64,000 bases of DNA from Balaenoptera acutorostrata (Eukaryota > Chordata > Mammalia > Artiodactyla > Balaenopteridae): contig NC_080082.1 in assembly GCF_949987535.1 (NCBI RefSeq), positions 43,153,874-43,217,873 on the forward strand, in the 5' to 3' direction. The notes beneath the pieces were generated by a model that saw only the letters and a program-made list of their open reading frames with translations, did not search any database and was not told the DNA's origin. A program made the position numbers and the translations under genes. This document shows positions 10,701 through 24,302 of this stretch, one piece after another; the stretch's first letter is position 1, and every line of letters starts with the position of its first letter.

Positions 10701-13322
10701 GAAACAGCACTCTGAGGGAGAGGAGCTGCTGGCGTTTGGTAGCAAAATCTCCTATTCTGAAGAGAAACATTTCTTTGCAAGCTGGTTGCATCAGCCTTGC
10801 CACATTTTCTCAACTGGCTTTAAAGAAGGGCAGTCAGGTGGCAGACTTACTTGAGGCCCTGCTTCCCAGGCTGGAAATTTTACTTTCATTCCTTAGTTAG
10901 CACATTGGCTCAGGACGGCCTTACCCCAAGGATTCAGGGATGTGCAGCCCGATTACTTGAGATCAGCCCTTCCGGCTCTTTCATGGGTGAAACCACCTGG
11001 GAAAAGAGCCGTTCTTAGCTGGGGACCATGGTGTCTTTCCCTAGTCTACACAGAAACAGCACTCTGAGTGAAACGAGATGCTGGCGTTTGGTAGCAAAAT
11101 CTCCTATTCTGAAGAGAAACATTTCCTTGTAAGCGGGTTGCCTCAGCCTTGCCTCATTTTCACAAGTGGTTATAAAGGAGGGCAGTCAGTAGGCCTCAAC
11201 CTTCAAGCCCACTCCAATTTCCTTGAGAAAACACCAGGCCTCGGTGTGCTTTCCTGTGGCAAGTAAACTTTGCTTTCATTCCTTAGAGGGCACTTTGGCT
11301 CAGAACTGCCCTATCCCAAGGATTCTGGAATGTTCAGCCCGATTGTTTGAGAACAGCTTTTCTGGCTCTTTCATGGATGAAACCAACTGGGAAAAGAGCC
11401 GTTCTAAGCTGGGGACCATGGTGTCTTTCCCTAGTCTACACAGAAACAGCACTCTGAGGGAGAGGAGCTGCTGGCGTTTGGTAGCAAAATCTCCTATTCT
11501 GAAGAGAAACATTTCTTTGCAAGCGGGTTGCATCAGCCTTGCCACATTTCTCAACTGGCTTTAAAGAAGGGCAGTCAGGTGGCAGACTTACTTAAGGCCC
11601 TGCTTCCCAGGCTGGAAACTTTGCTTTCATTCCTTAGGTGGCACATTGGCTCAGGACTGCCTTACCCCAAGGATTCAGGGATGTGCAGCCCGATTACTTG
11701 AGATCAGCCCTTCAGGCTCTTTCATGGCTGAAACCAACTGGGAAAAGTGCCGTTCTAAGCAGGGGACCATGGTGTCTTTCCCTAGTCTACACAGAAACAG
11801 CGCTCTGAGGGAAACGAGCTTCTGGCATTTGGTAGCAAAATCTGCTATGTGAAGAGAAACATTTCGCTGTAAGTGGGTTGCATCAGCCTTGCTACATTTT
11901 CTCAACTGGCTTTAAAGTAGGGTAGTCATTTGGCAAACTTACTTGAGGCCCTGCTTCCCAGGCTGGAAATTTTGCTTTCATTCCTTAGGTAGCACATTGG
12001 CTCAGGACGGCCTTACCCCAAGGATTCAGGGATGTGCAGCCCGATTACTTGAGATCAGCCCTTCTGGCTCTTTCATGGATGAAACCAACTGGGAAAAGAG
12101 CCGTTCTAAGCTGGGGACCATGGTGTCTTTCCCTAGTCTACACAGAAACAGCACTCTGAGTGAGACGAGCTGCTGGCGTTTGGTAGCAAAATCTCCTATT
12201 CTGAAGAGAAACATTTCCTTGTAAGCGGGTTGCCTCAGCCTTGCCTCATTTTCACAAGTGGCTATAAAGGAGGGCAGTCAGTAGGCCTCACCCTTGAAGC
12301 CCACTCCAATTTCCTAGAGAAAACACCAGGCCTCGATGTGCTTTCCTGTGGCAAGTAAACTTTGCTTTCATTCCTTAGGGGGCACTTTGGCTCAGAACTG
12401 CCCTACCCCAAGGATTCAGGAATGTTCAGCCCGATTGTTTGAGAACAGCTTTTCTGGCTCTTTCATGGATGAAACCAACTGGGAAAAGAGCCGTTCTAAG
12501 CTGGGGACCATGGTGTCTTACCCTAGTCTACACCGAAACAGCACTCTGAGGGAGAGGAGCTGCTGGTGTTTGGTAGCACAATCTCCTATTCTGAAGGAAA
12601 CATTTCATTGTAAGCGGGTTGCATCAGCCTTGTCACATTTTTTAACTGGCTTTAAAGAAGGGCAGTCAGGTGGCAGACTTACTTGAGGCCCTGCTTCCCA
12701 GGCTGGAAATTTTACTTTCATTCCTTAGTTAGCACATTGGCTCAGGACGGCCTTACTCCAAGGATTCAGGGATGTGCAGCCCGATTACTTGAGATCAGCC
12801 CTTCTGGCTCTTTCATGGATGAAACCAACTGGGAAAAGAGCCGTTCTAAGCTGGGGACCATGGTGTCTTTCCCTAGTCTACACAAAAACAGCACTCTGAG
12901 GGAGAGGAGCTGCTGGCGTTTGGTAGCAAAATCTCCTATTCTGAAGAGAAACATTTCTTTGCAAGCGGGTTGCATCAGCCTTGCCACATTTTCTCAACTG
13001 GCTTTAAAGGAGGGCAGTCAATTGGCAAACTTCCTTGAGGCCCTGCTTCCCAAGCTGTAAAATTTGCTTTCATTCCTTAGTTGGCACATTGGCTCAGGAC
13101 TGCCTTACCCCAAAGATTCAGGGATGTGCAGCCCTATTAGTTGAGATCAGCCCTTCTGGCTCTTTCATGGATGAAACCAACTGGGAAAAGAGCCGTTCTT
13201 AGCTGGGGACCATGGTGTCTTTCCCTAGTCTACACAGAAACAGCACTCTGAGTGAAACGAGATGCTGGCGTTTGGTAGCAAAATCTCCTATTCTGAAGAG
13301 AAACGTTTCGTTGTAAGCGGGT
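3749..13322 (+). promoter_or_regulatory. Intact CENP-B boxes of 29-mer copy 1 (9 sites)
   Basis: 17-bp cores start at 3749, 5232, 5582, 7455, 8157, 8547, 9678, 10028 and 13306. Several occur in neighbouring monomers (5232/5582, 8157/8547, 9678/10028), giving pairs 350-390 bp apart. A box-free stretch of more than 3 kb lies between 10045 and 13305. Confidence 0.85.
8019..8407 (+). repeat. Reference L2 (variant long) monomer, 389 bp (M23)
   Basis: This is a second long-linker variant. Compared with L1 it has a GTATAAAGGAGG start, GTCCTCACCCTTCAAACC, TTTCATAGAGGAAACACC, and TGTGGCAAGGAAAC where L1 has TGTGGCAAGTAAAC. It has a single-base deletion before the box (GTAGCAAATCTCC against GTAGCAAAATCTCC). 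It occurs at M20 (6927), M23 (8019), their 10,651-bp copies (17578, 18670), once per 14-mer (27098, 32248, 37398, 42548) and once in the tail (60853). The linker ends like S (GGCACATTGGCTCAGAAC), so it looks like an L1/S hybrid or an older branch. Confidence 0.75.
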
Positions 13323-15425
13323 TGCATCAGCCTTGCCTCATTTTCACAAGTGGCTATAAAGGAGGGCAGTCAGTAGGCCTCACCCTTCAAGCCCACTCCA
13401 ATTTCCTAGAGAAAACACCAGGCCTCGGTGTGCTTTCCTGTGGCAAGTAACCTTTGCTTTCATTCCTTAGAGGGCACTTTGGCTCAGAACTGCCGTATCC
13501 CAAGGATTCTGGAATGTTCAGCCCGATTGTTTGAGAACAGCTTTTCTGGCTCTTTCATGGATGAAACCAACTGGGAAAAGAGCTGTTCTAACCTGGGGAC
13601 CATGGTGTCTTTCCCTAGTCTACACAGAAACAGCACTCTGAGGGAGAGGAGCTGCTGGCGTTTGGTAGCAAAATCTCCTATTCTGAAGAGAAACATTTCT
13701 TTGCAAACGGGTTGCATCAGCCTTGCCACATTTCCTCAACTGGCTTTAAAGAAGGGCAGTCACTTGGCAGACTTCCTTGAGTCCCTGCTTCCCAGGCTGG
13801 AAACTTTGCTTTCATTCCTTAGTTAGCACATTTGGTCAGGACGGCCTTATCCCAAGGATTCAGGGATGTGCAGCCCGATTACTTGAGATCAGCCCTTCTG
13901 GCTCTTTCATGGCTGAAGCCAACTGGGAAAAGAGCCGTTCTAAGCTGGGTACCATGGTGTCTTACCCTAGTCTACACAGAAACAGCGCCCTGAGGGAAAC
14001 GAGCTGCTGGCATTTGGTAGCACAATCTCCTATTCTGAAGAGAAACATTCCGTTGTAAGCGGGTTACATCAGCCTTGTCACATTTTCTCAACTGGCTTTA
14101 AAGAAGGGCAGTCAGGTGGCTGACTTACTCGAGGCCCTGCTTCCCAGGCTGGAAATTTTACTTTCATTCCTTAGTTAGCACATTGGCTCAGGACGGCCTT
14201 ACCCCAAGGATTCAGGGATGTGCAGCCCGATTACTTGAGATCAGCCCTTCCGGCTCTTTCATGGATGAAACCACCTGGGAAAAGAGCCGTTCTTAGCTGG
14301 GGACCATGGTGTCTTTCCCTAGTCTACACAGCAACAGCACTCTGAGTGAAACGAGATGCTGGCGTTTGGTAGCAAAATCTCCTATTCTGAAGAGAAACGT
14401 TTCGTTGTAAGCGGGTTGCATCAGCCTTGCCTCATTTTCACAAGTGGCTATAAAGGAGGGCAGTCAGTAGGCCTCACCCTTCAAGCCCACTCCAATTTCC
14501 TAGAGAAAACACCAGGCCTCGGTGTGCTTTCCTGTGGCAAGTAACCTTTGCTTTCATTCCTTAGAGGGCACTTTGGCTCAGAACTGCCGTATCCCAAGGA
14601 TTCTGGAATGTTCAGCCCGATTGTTTGAGAACAGCTTTTCTGGCTCTTTCATGGATGAAACCAACTGGGAAAAGAGCTGTTCTAACCTGGGGACCATGGT
14701 GTCTTTCCCTAGTCTACACAGAAACAGCACTCTGAGGGAGAGGAGCTGCTGGCGTTTGGTAGCAAAATCTCCTATTCTGAAGAGAAACATTTCTTTGCAA
14801 ACGGGTTGCATCAGCCTTGCCACATTTCCTCAACTGGCTTTAAAGAAGGGCAGTCACTTGGCAGACTTCCTTGAGTCCCTGCTTCCCAGGCTGGAAACTT
14901 TGCTTTCATTCCTTAGTTAGCACATTTGGTCAGGACGGCCTTATCCCAAGGATTCAGGGATGTGCAGCCCGATTACTTGAGATCAGCCCTTCTGGCTCTT
15001 TCATGGCTGAAGCCAACTGGGAAAAGAGCCGTTCTAAGCTGGGTACCATGGTGTCTTACCCTAGTCTACACAGAAACAGCGCCCTGAGGGAAACGAGCTG
15101 CTGGCATTTGGTAGCACAATCTCCTATTCTGAAGAGAAACATTCCGTTGTAAGCGGGTTACATCAGCCTTGTCACATTTTCTCAACTGGCTTTAAAGAAG
15201 GGCAGTCAGGTGGCTGACTTACTCGAGGCCCTGCTTCCCAGGCTGGAAATTTTACTTTCATTCCTTAGTTAGCACATTGGCTCAGGACGGCCTTACCCCA
15301 AGGATTCAGGGATGTGCAGCCCGATTACTTGAGATCAGCCCTTCCGGCTCTTTCATGGATGAAACCACCTGGGAAAAGAGCCGTTCTTAGCTGGGGACCA
15401 TGGTGTCTTTCCCTAGTCTACACAG
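13240..15425 (+). repeat. Trimer HOR (1094 bp), two copies at the joint between 29-mers
   Basis: About 13240-14330 repeats at about 14334-15425. The first trimer starts at 13167, 13557 and 13909; the second starts at 14261, 14651 and 15003. The first members differ at their beginnings (AAACCAACTGGG at 13167, AAACCACCTGGG at 14261) but share the CTGAGTGAAACGAGATGC end and an intact box. The repeat lets the 29-mer period close on itself and is a likely place for register slippage. Confidence 0.7.
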
Positions 15426-18400
15426 AAACAGCGCTCTGAGGGAAACGAGATGCTGGCGTTTGGTAGCAAAATCTCCTATTCTGAAGAGAAACATTTCCTT
15501 GTAAGCGGGTTGCCTCAGCCTTGCCTCATTTTCACAAGTGGCTATAAAGGAGGGCAGTCAGTAGGCCTCACCCTTCAAGCCCACTCCAATTTCCTAGAGA
15601 AAACACCAGGCCACGGTGTGCTTTCCTGTGGCAAGTAAACTTTGCTTTCATTCCTTACGGGGCACTTTGGCTCAGAACTGCCCTACCCCAAGGATTCAGG
15701 AATGTTCATCCCGATTGTTTCAGAACAGCTTTTCTAGCTCTTTCATGGATGAAACCAACTGGGAAAAGAGCCGTTCTAAGCTGGGCACCATGGTGTCTTA
15801 CCCTGGTCTAACAGAAACAGCACTCTGAGGGAGACGAGCTGCTGGCGTTTGGTAGCAAAATCTCCTATTCTGAAGAGAAACATTTCGTTGTAAGCGGGTT
15901 GCATCAGCCTTGTCACATTTTCTGAACTGGCTTTAAAGAAGGGCAGTCAGTTGGCAGACTTCCTTGAGTCCCTGCGTCCCAGGCTGGAAACTTTGCTTTC
16001 ATTCCTTAGTTAGCACATTGGCTCAGGACGGCCTTACCCCAAGGATTCAGGGATGTGCAGCCTGATTATTTGAGATCAGCCCTTCTGGCTCTTTCATGGA
16101 TGAAACCAACTGGGAAAAGAGCCGTTCTAAGCTGGGGACCATGGAGTCAACCTAGTCTACCCAGAAACAGCACTCTGAGTGAAACGAGATGCTGGCATTT
16201 GGTAGCAAAATCGCCTCTTCTGAAGAGAAACATTTCGTTGTAAGCGGGTTGCCTCAGCCTTGCCTCATTTTCACAAGTGGCTATAAAGGAGGGCAGTCAG
16301 TAGGCCTCACCCTTCAAGCCTACTCCAATTTCCTAGAGAAAACACCAGGCCTCGGTGTGCTTTCCTGTGGCAAGTAAACTTTGCTTTCATTCCTTAGGGG
16401 GCACTTTGGCTCAGAACTGGCCTATCCCAAGGATTCAGGAATGTTCAGCGCGATTGTTTGAGAACAGCTTTTCTGGCTCTTTCATGGATGAAACCAACTG
16501 GGAAAAGAGCCGTTCTAAGCTGGGGACCATGGTGTCTTTCCCTAGTCTACACAGAAACAGCACTCTGAGGGAGAGGAGCTGCTGGCGTTTGGTAGCACAA
16601 TCTCCTATTCTGAAGAGAAACATTTCGTTGTAAGTGGGATGCATCAGCCTTGCCACATTTTCTCAACTGGCTTTAAAGAAGGGCAGTCAGTTGGCAGACT
16701 TCCTTGAGGCCCTGCTTCCCAGGCTGGAAACTTTGCTTTCATTCCTTCGTTAGCACATTGACTCAGGACGGCCTTACCCCAAGGATTCAGGGATGTGCAG
16801 CCCGATTACTTGAGATCAGCCCTTCTGGCTCTTTCATGGCTGAAACCAACTGGGAAAAGAGCCGTTCTAAGCTGGGGACCATGGTGTCTTTCCCTAGTCT
16901 ACACAGAAACAGCACTCTGAGGGAGAGGAGCTGCTGGCGTTTGGTAGCAAAATCTCCTATTCTGAAGAGAAACATTTCTTTGCAAGCGGGTTGCATCAGC
17001 CTTGCCACATTTTCTCAACTGGCTTTAAAGAAGGGCAGTCAGGTGGCAGACTTACTTGAGGCCCTGCTTCCCAGGCTGGAAATTTTACTTTCATTCCTTA
17101 GTTAGCACATTGGCTCAGGACGGCCTTACCCCAAGGATTCAGGGATGTGCAGCCCGATTACTTGAGATCAGCCCTTCCGGCTCTTTCATGGGTGAAACCA
17201 CCTGGGAAAAGAGCCGTTCTTAGCTGGGGACCATGGTGTCTTTCCCTAGTCTACACAGAAACAGCACTCTGAGTGAAACGAAATGCTGGCGTTTGGTAGC
17301 AAAATCTCCTATTCTGAAGAGAAACATTTCCTTGTAAGCGGGTTGCCTCAGCCTTGCCTCATTTTCACAAGTGGTTATAAAGGAGGGCAGTCAGTAGGCC
17401 TCACCCTTCAAGCCCACTCCAATTTCCTTGAGAAAACACCAGGCCTCGGTGTGCTTTCCTGTGGCAAGTAAACTTTGCTTTCATTCCTTAGAGGGCACTT
17501 TGGCTCAGAACTGCCCTATCCAAAGGATTCTGGAATGTTCAGCCCGATTGTTTGAGAAGAGCTTTTCTGGCTCTTTCATGGATGAAACCAACTGGGAAAA
17601 GAGCCGTTCTAAGCTGGGGACCATGGTTTCTTTCCCTAGTCTACACAGAAACAGCACTCTGAGTGAAACGAGCTTCTGGCATTTGGTAGCAAATCTCCTA
17701 TTCTGAAGAGAAACATTTCGTTGTAAGCTGGTTGTATCAGCCTTGCCACGTTTTCTCAACTGGGTATAAAGGAGGGCAGTCAGTAGTCCTCACCCTTCAA
17801 ACCTACTCCAATTTCATAGAGGAAACACCAAGCCTCGGGATGGTCTCCTGTGGCAAGGAAACTTTGCTTTCATTCCTTAGGTGGCACATTGGCTCAGAAC
17901 TGCCTTACCCCAAGGATTCAGGGATGTGCAGCCCGATTACTTGAGATCAGCCCTTCTGGCTCTTTCATGGCTGAAACCAACTGGGAAAAGAGCCGTTCTT
18001 AGCTGGGGACCATGGTGTCTTTCCCTAGTCTACACAGAAACAGCACACTGAGGGAGAGGAGCTGCTGGTGTTTGGTAGCACAATCTCCTATTCTGAAGAG
18101 AAACATTTCGTTGTAAGCGGGTTGCATCAGCCTTGTCACATTTTCTCAACTGGCTTTAAAGAAGGGCAGTCAGGTGGCAGACTTACTTGAGGCCCTGCTT
18201 CACAGGCTGGAAACTTGGCTTTCATTCCTTAGGTGGCACATTGGCTCAGGACTGCCTTACCCCAAGGATTCAGTTATGTGCAGCCCGATTACTTGAGATC
18301 AGCCCTTCAGGCTCTTTCATGGCTGAAACCAACTGGGAAATGTGCCGTTCTAAGCAGGGGACCATGGTGTCTTTCCCTAGTCTACACACAAACAGCGCTC

Positions 18401-21400
18401 TGAGGGAAACGAACTGCTGGCATTTGGTAGCAAAATCTGCTATGTGAAGAGAAACATTTCGCTGTAAGTGGGTTGCATCAGCCTTGCTACATTTTCTCAA
18501 CTGGCTTTAAAGTAGGGTAGTCATTTGGCAAACTTATTTGAGGCCCTGCTTCCCAGGCTGGAAAGTTTGCTTTCATTCCTTAGGTAGCACATTGGCTCAG
18601 GACGGCCTTACCCCAAGGATTCAGGGATGTGCAGCCCGATTACTTGAGATCAGCCCTTCTGGCTCTTTCATGGATGAAACCAACTGGGAAAAGAGCCGTT
18701 CTAAGCTGGGGACCATGGTGTCTTTCCCTAGTCTACACAGAAACAGCACTCTGAGTGAAACGAGCTGCTGGCATTTCGTAGCAAATCTCCTATTCTGAAG
18801 AGAAACATTTCGTTGTAAGCGGGTTGTATCAGCATTGCCACGTTTTCTCAACTGGGTATAAAGGAGGGCAGTCAGTAGTCCTCACCCTTCAAACCTACTC
18901 CAATTTCATAGAGGAAACACCAAGCCTCGGTATGGTCTCCTGTGGCAAGGAAACTTTGCTTTCATTCCTTAGGTGGCACATTGGCTCAGAACGGCCCTAC
19001 CCCAAGGATTCAGGGATGTGCAGCCCGATTACTTGAGATCAGCCCTTCTGGCTCTTTCATGGCTGAAACCAACTGGGAAAAGAGCCGTTCTAAGCTGGGG
19101 ACCATGGTGTCTTACCCTAGTCTACACAGAAACAGCACTCTGAGGGAGAGGAGCTGCTGGTGTTTGGTAGCAAAATCTCCTATTCTGAAGAGAAACGTTT
19201 CGTTGTAAGCGGGTTGCATCAGCCTTGCCTCATTTTCACAAGTGGCTATAAAGGAGGGCAGTCAGTAGGCCTCACCCTTCAAGCCCACTCCAATTTCCTT
19301 GAGAAAACACCAGGCCTCGGTGTGCTTTCCTGTGGCAAGTAAACTTTGCTTTCATTCCTTAGAGGGCACTTTGGCTCAGAACTGCCCTATCCCAAGGATT
19401 CTGGAATGTTCAGCCCGATTGTTTGAGAACAGCTTTTCTGGCTCTTTCATGGATGAAACCAACTGGGAAAAGAGCCGTTCTAAGCTGGGGACCATGGTGT
19501 CTTTCCCTAGTCTACACAGAAACAGCACTCTGAGGGAGAGGAGCTGCTGGCGTTTGGTAGCAAAATCTCCTATTCTGAAGAGAAACATTTCTTTGCAAGC
19601 GGGTTGCATCAGCCTTGCCACATTTCTCAACTGGCTTTAAAGAAGGGCAGTCAGGTGGCAGACTTACTTGAGGCCCTGCTTCCCAGGCTGGAAATTTTAC
19701 TTTCATTCCTTAGTTAGCACATTGGCTCAGGACGGCCTTACCCCAAGGATTCAGGGATGTGCAGCCCGATTACTTGAGATCAGCCCTTCCGGCTCTTTCA
19801 TGGGTGAAACCACCTGGGAAAAGAGCCGTTCTTAGCTGGAGACCATGGTGTCTTTCCCTAGTCTACACAGAAACAGCACTCTGAGTGAAACGAGATGCTG
19901 GCGTTTGGTAGCAAAATCTCCTATTCTGAAGAGAAACATTTCCTTGTAAGCGGGTTGCCTCAGCCTTGCCTCATTTTCACAAGTGGCTATAAAGGAGGGC
20001 AGTCAGTAGGCCTCACCCTTGAAGCCCACTCCAATTTCCTAGAGAAAACACCAGGCCTCGATGTGCTTTCCTGTGGCAAGTAAACTTTGCTTTCATTCCT
20101 TAGGGGGCACTTTGGCTCAGAACTGCCCTACCCCAAGGATTCAGGAATGTTCAGCCCGATTGTTTGAGAACAGCTTTTCTGGCTCTTTCATGGATGAAAC
20201 CAACTGGGAAAAGAGCCGTTCTAAGCTGGGGACCATGGTGTCTTTCCCTACTCTACACAGAAACAGCACTCTGAGGGAGACGAGCTGCTGGCGTTTGGTA
20301 GCACAATCTCCTATTCTGAAGAGAAACATTTCGTTGTAAGCGGGTTGCATCAGCCTTGCCACATGTTCTCAACTGGGTTTAAAGAAGGGCAGTCAGTTGG
20401 CAGACTTCCTTGAGGCCCTGCTTCCCAGGCTGGAAACTTTGCTTTCATTCCATAGTTAGCACATTGGCTCAGGACGGCCTTACCACTAGGATTCAGGGAT
20501 GTGCAGCCCAATTACTTGAGATCAGCACTTCTGGCTCTTTCATGGATGAAACCAACTGGGAAAAGAGCCGTTCTAAGCTGGGGACCATGGAGTCAACCTA
20601 GTCTACCCAGAAACAGCACTCTGAGTGAAACGAGATGCTGGCATTTGGTAGCAAAATCGCCTCTTCTGAAGAGAAACATTTCGTTGTAAGCGGGTTGCAT
20701 CAGCCTTGCCTCATTTTCACAAGTGGCTATAAAGGAGGGCAGTCAGTAGGCCTCACCCTTCAAGCCTACTCCAATTTCCTAGAGAAAACACCAGGCCTCG
20801 GTGTGCTTTCCTGTGGCAAGTAAACTATGCTTTCATTCCTTAGGGGGCACTTTGGCTCAGAACTGGCCTATCCCAAGGATTCAGGAATGTTCAGCCCGAT
20901 TGTTTGAGAACAGCTTTTCTGGCTCTTTCATGGATGAAACCAACTGGGAAAAGAGCCGTTCTAAGCTGGGGACCATGGTGTCTTTCCCTAGTCTACACAG
21001 AAACAGCACTCTGAGGGAGAGGAGCTGCTGGCGTTTGGTAGCACAATCTCCTATTCTGAAGAGAAACATTTCGTTGTAAGTGGGATGCATCAGCCTTGCC
21101 ACATATTCTCAACTGGCTTTAAAGAAGGGCAGTCAGTTGGCAGACTTCCTTGAGGCCCTGCTTCCCAGGCTGGAAACTTTGCTTTCATTCCTTCGTTAGC
21201 ACATTGGCTCAGGACGGCCTTACCCCAAGGATTCAGGGATGTGCAGCCCGATTACTTGAGATCAGCCCTTCTGGCTCTTTCATGGCTGAAACCAACTGGG
21301 AAAAGAGCCGTTCTAAGCTGGGGACCATGGTGTCTTTCCCTAGTCTACACAGAAACAGCACTCTGAGGGAGAGGAGCTGCTGGCGTTTGGTAGCAAAATC

Positions 21401-24302
21401 TCCTATTCTGAAGAGAAACATTTCTTTGCAAGCTGGTTGCATCAGCCTTGCCACATTTTCTCAACTGGCTTTAAAGAAGGGCAGTCAGGTGGCAGACTTA
21501 CTTGAGGCCCTGCTTCCCAGGCTGGAAATTTTACTTTCATTCCTTAGTTAGCACATTGGCTCAGGACGGCCTTACCCCAAGGATTCAGGGATGTGCAGCC
21601 CGATTACTTGAGATCAGCCCTTCCGGCTCTTTCATGGGTGAAACCACCTGGGAAAAGAGCCGTTCTTAGCTGGGGACCATGGTGTCTTTCCCTAGTCTAC
21701 ACAGAAACAGCACTCTGAGTGAAACGAGATGCTGGCGTTTGGTAGCAAAATCTCCTATTCTGAAGAGAAACATTTCCTTGTAAGCGGGTTGCCTCAGCCT
21801 TGCCTCATTTTCACAAGTGGTTATAAAGGAGGGCAGTCAGTAGGCCTCAACCTTCAAGCCCACTCCAATTTCCTTGAGAAAACACCAGGCCTCGGTGTGC
21901 TTTCCTGTGGCAAGTAAACTTTGCTTTCATTCCTTAGAGGGCACTTTGGCTCAGAACTGCCCTATCCCAAGGATTCTGGAATGTTCAGCCCGATTGTTTG
22001 AGAACAGCTTTTCTGGCTCTTTCATGGATGAAACCAACTGGGAAAAGAGCCGTTCTAAGCTGGGGACCATGGTGTCTTTCCCTAGTCTACACAGAAACAG
22101 CACTCTGAGGGAGAGGAGCTGCTGGCGTTTGGTAGCAAAATCTCCTATTCTGAAGAGAAACATTTCTTTGCAAGCGGGTTGCATCAGCCTTGCCACATTT
22201 CTCAACTGGCTTTAAAGAAGGGCAGTCAGGTGGCAGACTTACTTAAGGCCCTGCTTCCCAGGCTGGAAACTTTGCTTTCATTCCTTAGGTGGCACATTGG
22301 CTCAGGACTGCCTTACCCCAAGGATTCAGGGATGTGCAGCCCGATTACTTGAGATCAGGCCTTCAGGCTCTTTCATGGCTGAAACCAACTGGGAAAAGTG
22401 CCGTTCTAAGCAGGGGACCATGGTGTCTTTCCCTAGTCTACACAGAAACAGCGCTCTGAGGGAAACGAGCTGCTGGCATTTGGTAGCAAAATCTGCTATG
22501 TGAAGAGAAACATTTCGCTGTAAGTGGGTTGCATCAGCCTTGCTACATTTTCTCAACTGGCTTTAAAGTAGGGTAGTCATTTGGCAAACTTACTTGAGGC
22601 CCTGCTTCCCAGGCTGGAAATTTTGCTTTCATTCCTTAGGTAGCACATTGGCTCAGGACGGCCTTACCCCAAGGATTCAGGGATGTGCAGCCCGATTACT
22701 TGAGATCAGCCCTTCTGGCTCTTTCATGGATGAAACCAACTGGGAAAAGAGCCGTTCTAAGCTGGGGACCATGGTGTCTTTCCCTAGTCTACACAGAAAC
22801 AGCACTCTGAGTGAGACGAGCTGCTGGCGTTTGGTAGCAAAATCTCCTATTCTGAAGAGAAACATTTCCTTGTAAGCGGGTTGCCTCAGCCTTGCCTCAT
22901 TTTCACAAGTGGCTATAAAGGAGGGCAGTCAGTAGGCCTCACCCTTGAAGCCCACTCCAATTTCCTAGAGAAAACACCAGGCCTCGATGTGCTTTCCTGT
23001 GGCAAGTAAACTTTGCTTTCATTCCTTAGGGGGCACTTTGGCTCAGAACTGCCCTACCCCAAGGATTCAGGAATGTTCAGCCCGATTGTTTGAGAACAGC
23101 TTTTCTGGCTCTTTCATGGATGAAACCAACTGGGAAAAGAGCCGTTCTAAGCTGGGGACCATGGTGTCTTACCCTAGTCTACACCGAAACAGCACTCTGA
23201 GGGAGAGGAGCTGCTGGTGTTTGGTAGCACAATCTCCTATTCTGAAGGAAACATTTCATTGTAAGCGGGTTGCATCAGCCTTGTCACATTTTTTAACTGG
23301 CTTTAAAGAAGGGCAGTCAGGTGGCAGACTTACTTGAGGCCCTGCTTCCCAGGCTGCAAATTTTACTTTCATTCCTTAGTTAGCACATTGGCTCAGGACG
23401 GCCTTACTCCAAGGATTCAGGGATGTGCAGCCCGATTACTTGAGATCAGCCCTTCTGGCTCTTTCATGGATGAAACCAACTGGGAAAAGAGCCGTTCTAA
23501 GCTGGGGACCATGGTGTCTTTCCCTAGTCTACACAAAAACAGCACTCTGAGGGAGAGGAGCTGCTGGCGTTTGGTAGCAAAATCTCCTATTCTGAAGAGA
23601 AACATTTCTTTGCAAGCGGGTTGCATCAGCCTTGCCACATTTTCTCAACTGGCTTTAAAGGAGGGCAGTCAATTGGCAAACTTCCTTGAGGCCCTGCTTC
23701 CCAAGCTGTAAAATTTGCTTTCATTCCTTAGTTGGCACATTGGCTCAGGACTGCCTTACCCCAAAGATTCAGGGATGTGCAGCCCTATTAGTTGAGATCA
23801 GCCCTTCTGGCTCTTTCATGGATGAAACCAACTGGGAAAAGAGCCGTTCTTAGCTGGGGACCATGGTGTCTTTCCCTAGTCTACACAGAAACAGCACTCT
23901 GAGTGAAACGAGATGCTGGCGTTTGGTAGCAAAATCTCCTATTCTGAAGAGAAACGTTTCGTTGTAAGCGGGTTGCATCAGCCTTGCCTCATTTTCACAA
24001 GTGGCTATAAAGGAGGGCAGTCAGTAGGCCTCACCCTTCAAGCCCACTCCAATTTCCTAGAGAAAACACCAGGCCTCGGTGTGCTTTCCTGTGGCAAGTA
24101 ACCTTTGCTTTCATTCCTTAGAGGGCACTTTGGCTCAGAACTGCCGTATCCCAAGGATTCTGGAATGTTCAGCCCGATTGTTTGAGAACAGCTTTTCTGG
24201 CTCTTTCATGGATGAAACCAACTGGGAAAAGAGCTGTTCTAACCTGGGGACCATGGTGTCTTTCCCTAGTCTACACAGAAACAGCACTCTGAGGGAGAGG
24301 AG
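13652..24302 (+). repeat. 29-monomer HOR, copy 2 (10,651 bp)
   Basis: This matches copy 1 at a constant offset of 10,651 with only sparse substitutions, such as CAGCCTGATTA at 16060, GGAAATGTGCC at 18336 and CTTCAGGC preceded by CAGG rather than CAGC near 22360. Monomer starts are those of copy 1 plus 10,651. The similarity continues 678 bp into a third unit (24303-24980) and then switches to the hexamer path, so the 29-mer is present just over twice. Confidence 0.85.
14400..23973 (+). promoter_or_regulatory. Intact CENP-B boxes of 29-mer copy 2 (9 sites)
   Basis: Cores start at 14400, 15883, 16233, 18106, 18808, 19198, 20329, 20679 and 23957, each exactly 10,651 bp from its copy 1 partner. 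None was gained or lost between the two copies. Confidence 0.85.

Larger units (their letters stand above)
3001..13651 (+). repeat. 29-monomer HOR, copy 1 (10,651 bp)
   Basis: Monomer starts: 2906, 3258, 3610, 4000, 4352, 4704, 5094, 5445, 5833, 6185, 6537, 6927, 7316, 7668, 8019, 8408, 8798, 9149, 9539, 9891, 10279, 10631, 10983, 11373, 11724, 12075, 12465, 12815, 13167. The 29 steps sum exactly to 10,651. Nine of the 29 boxes are intact. Differences from copy 2 are scattered single bases (for example TTAAAAG at 5281, GTATAAACG at 7111, GCTTTCCAGG at 4583), so the copies look more than 99 percent identical by eye. The unit is itself a mosaic: about 5470-7010 recurs at about 9916-11456 (offset 4446 bp). 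Confidence 0.85.
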
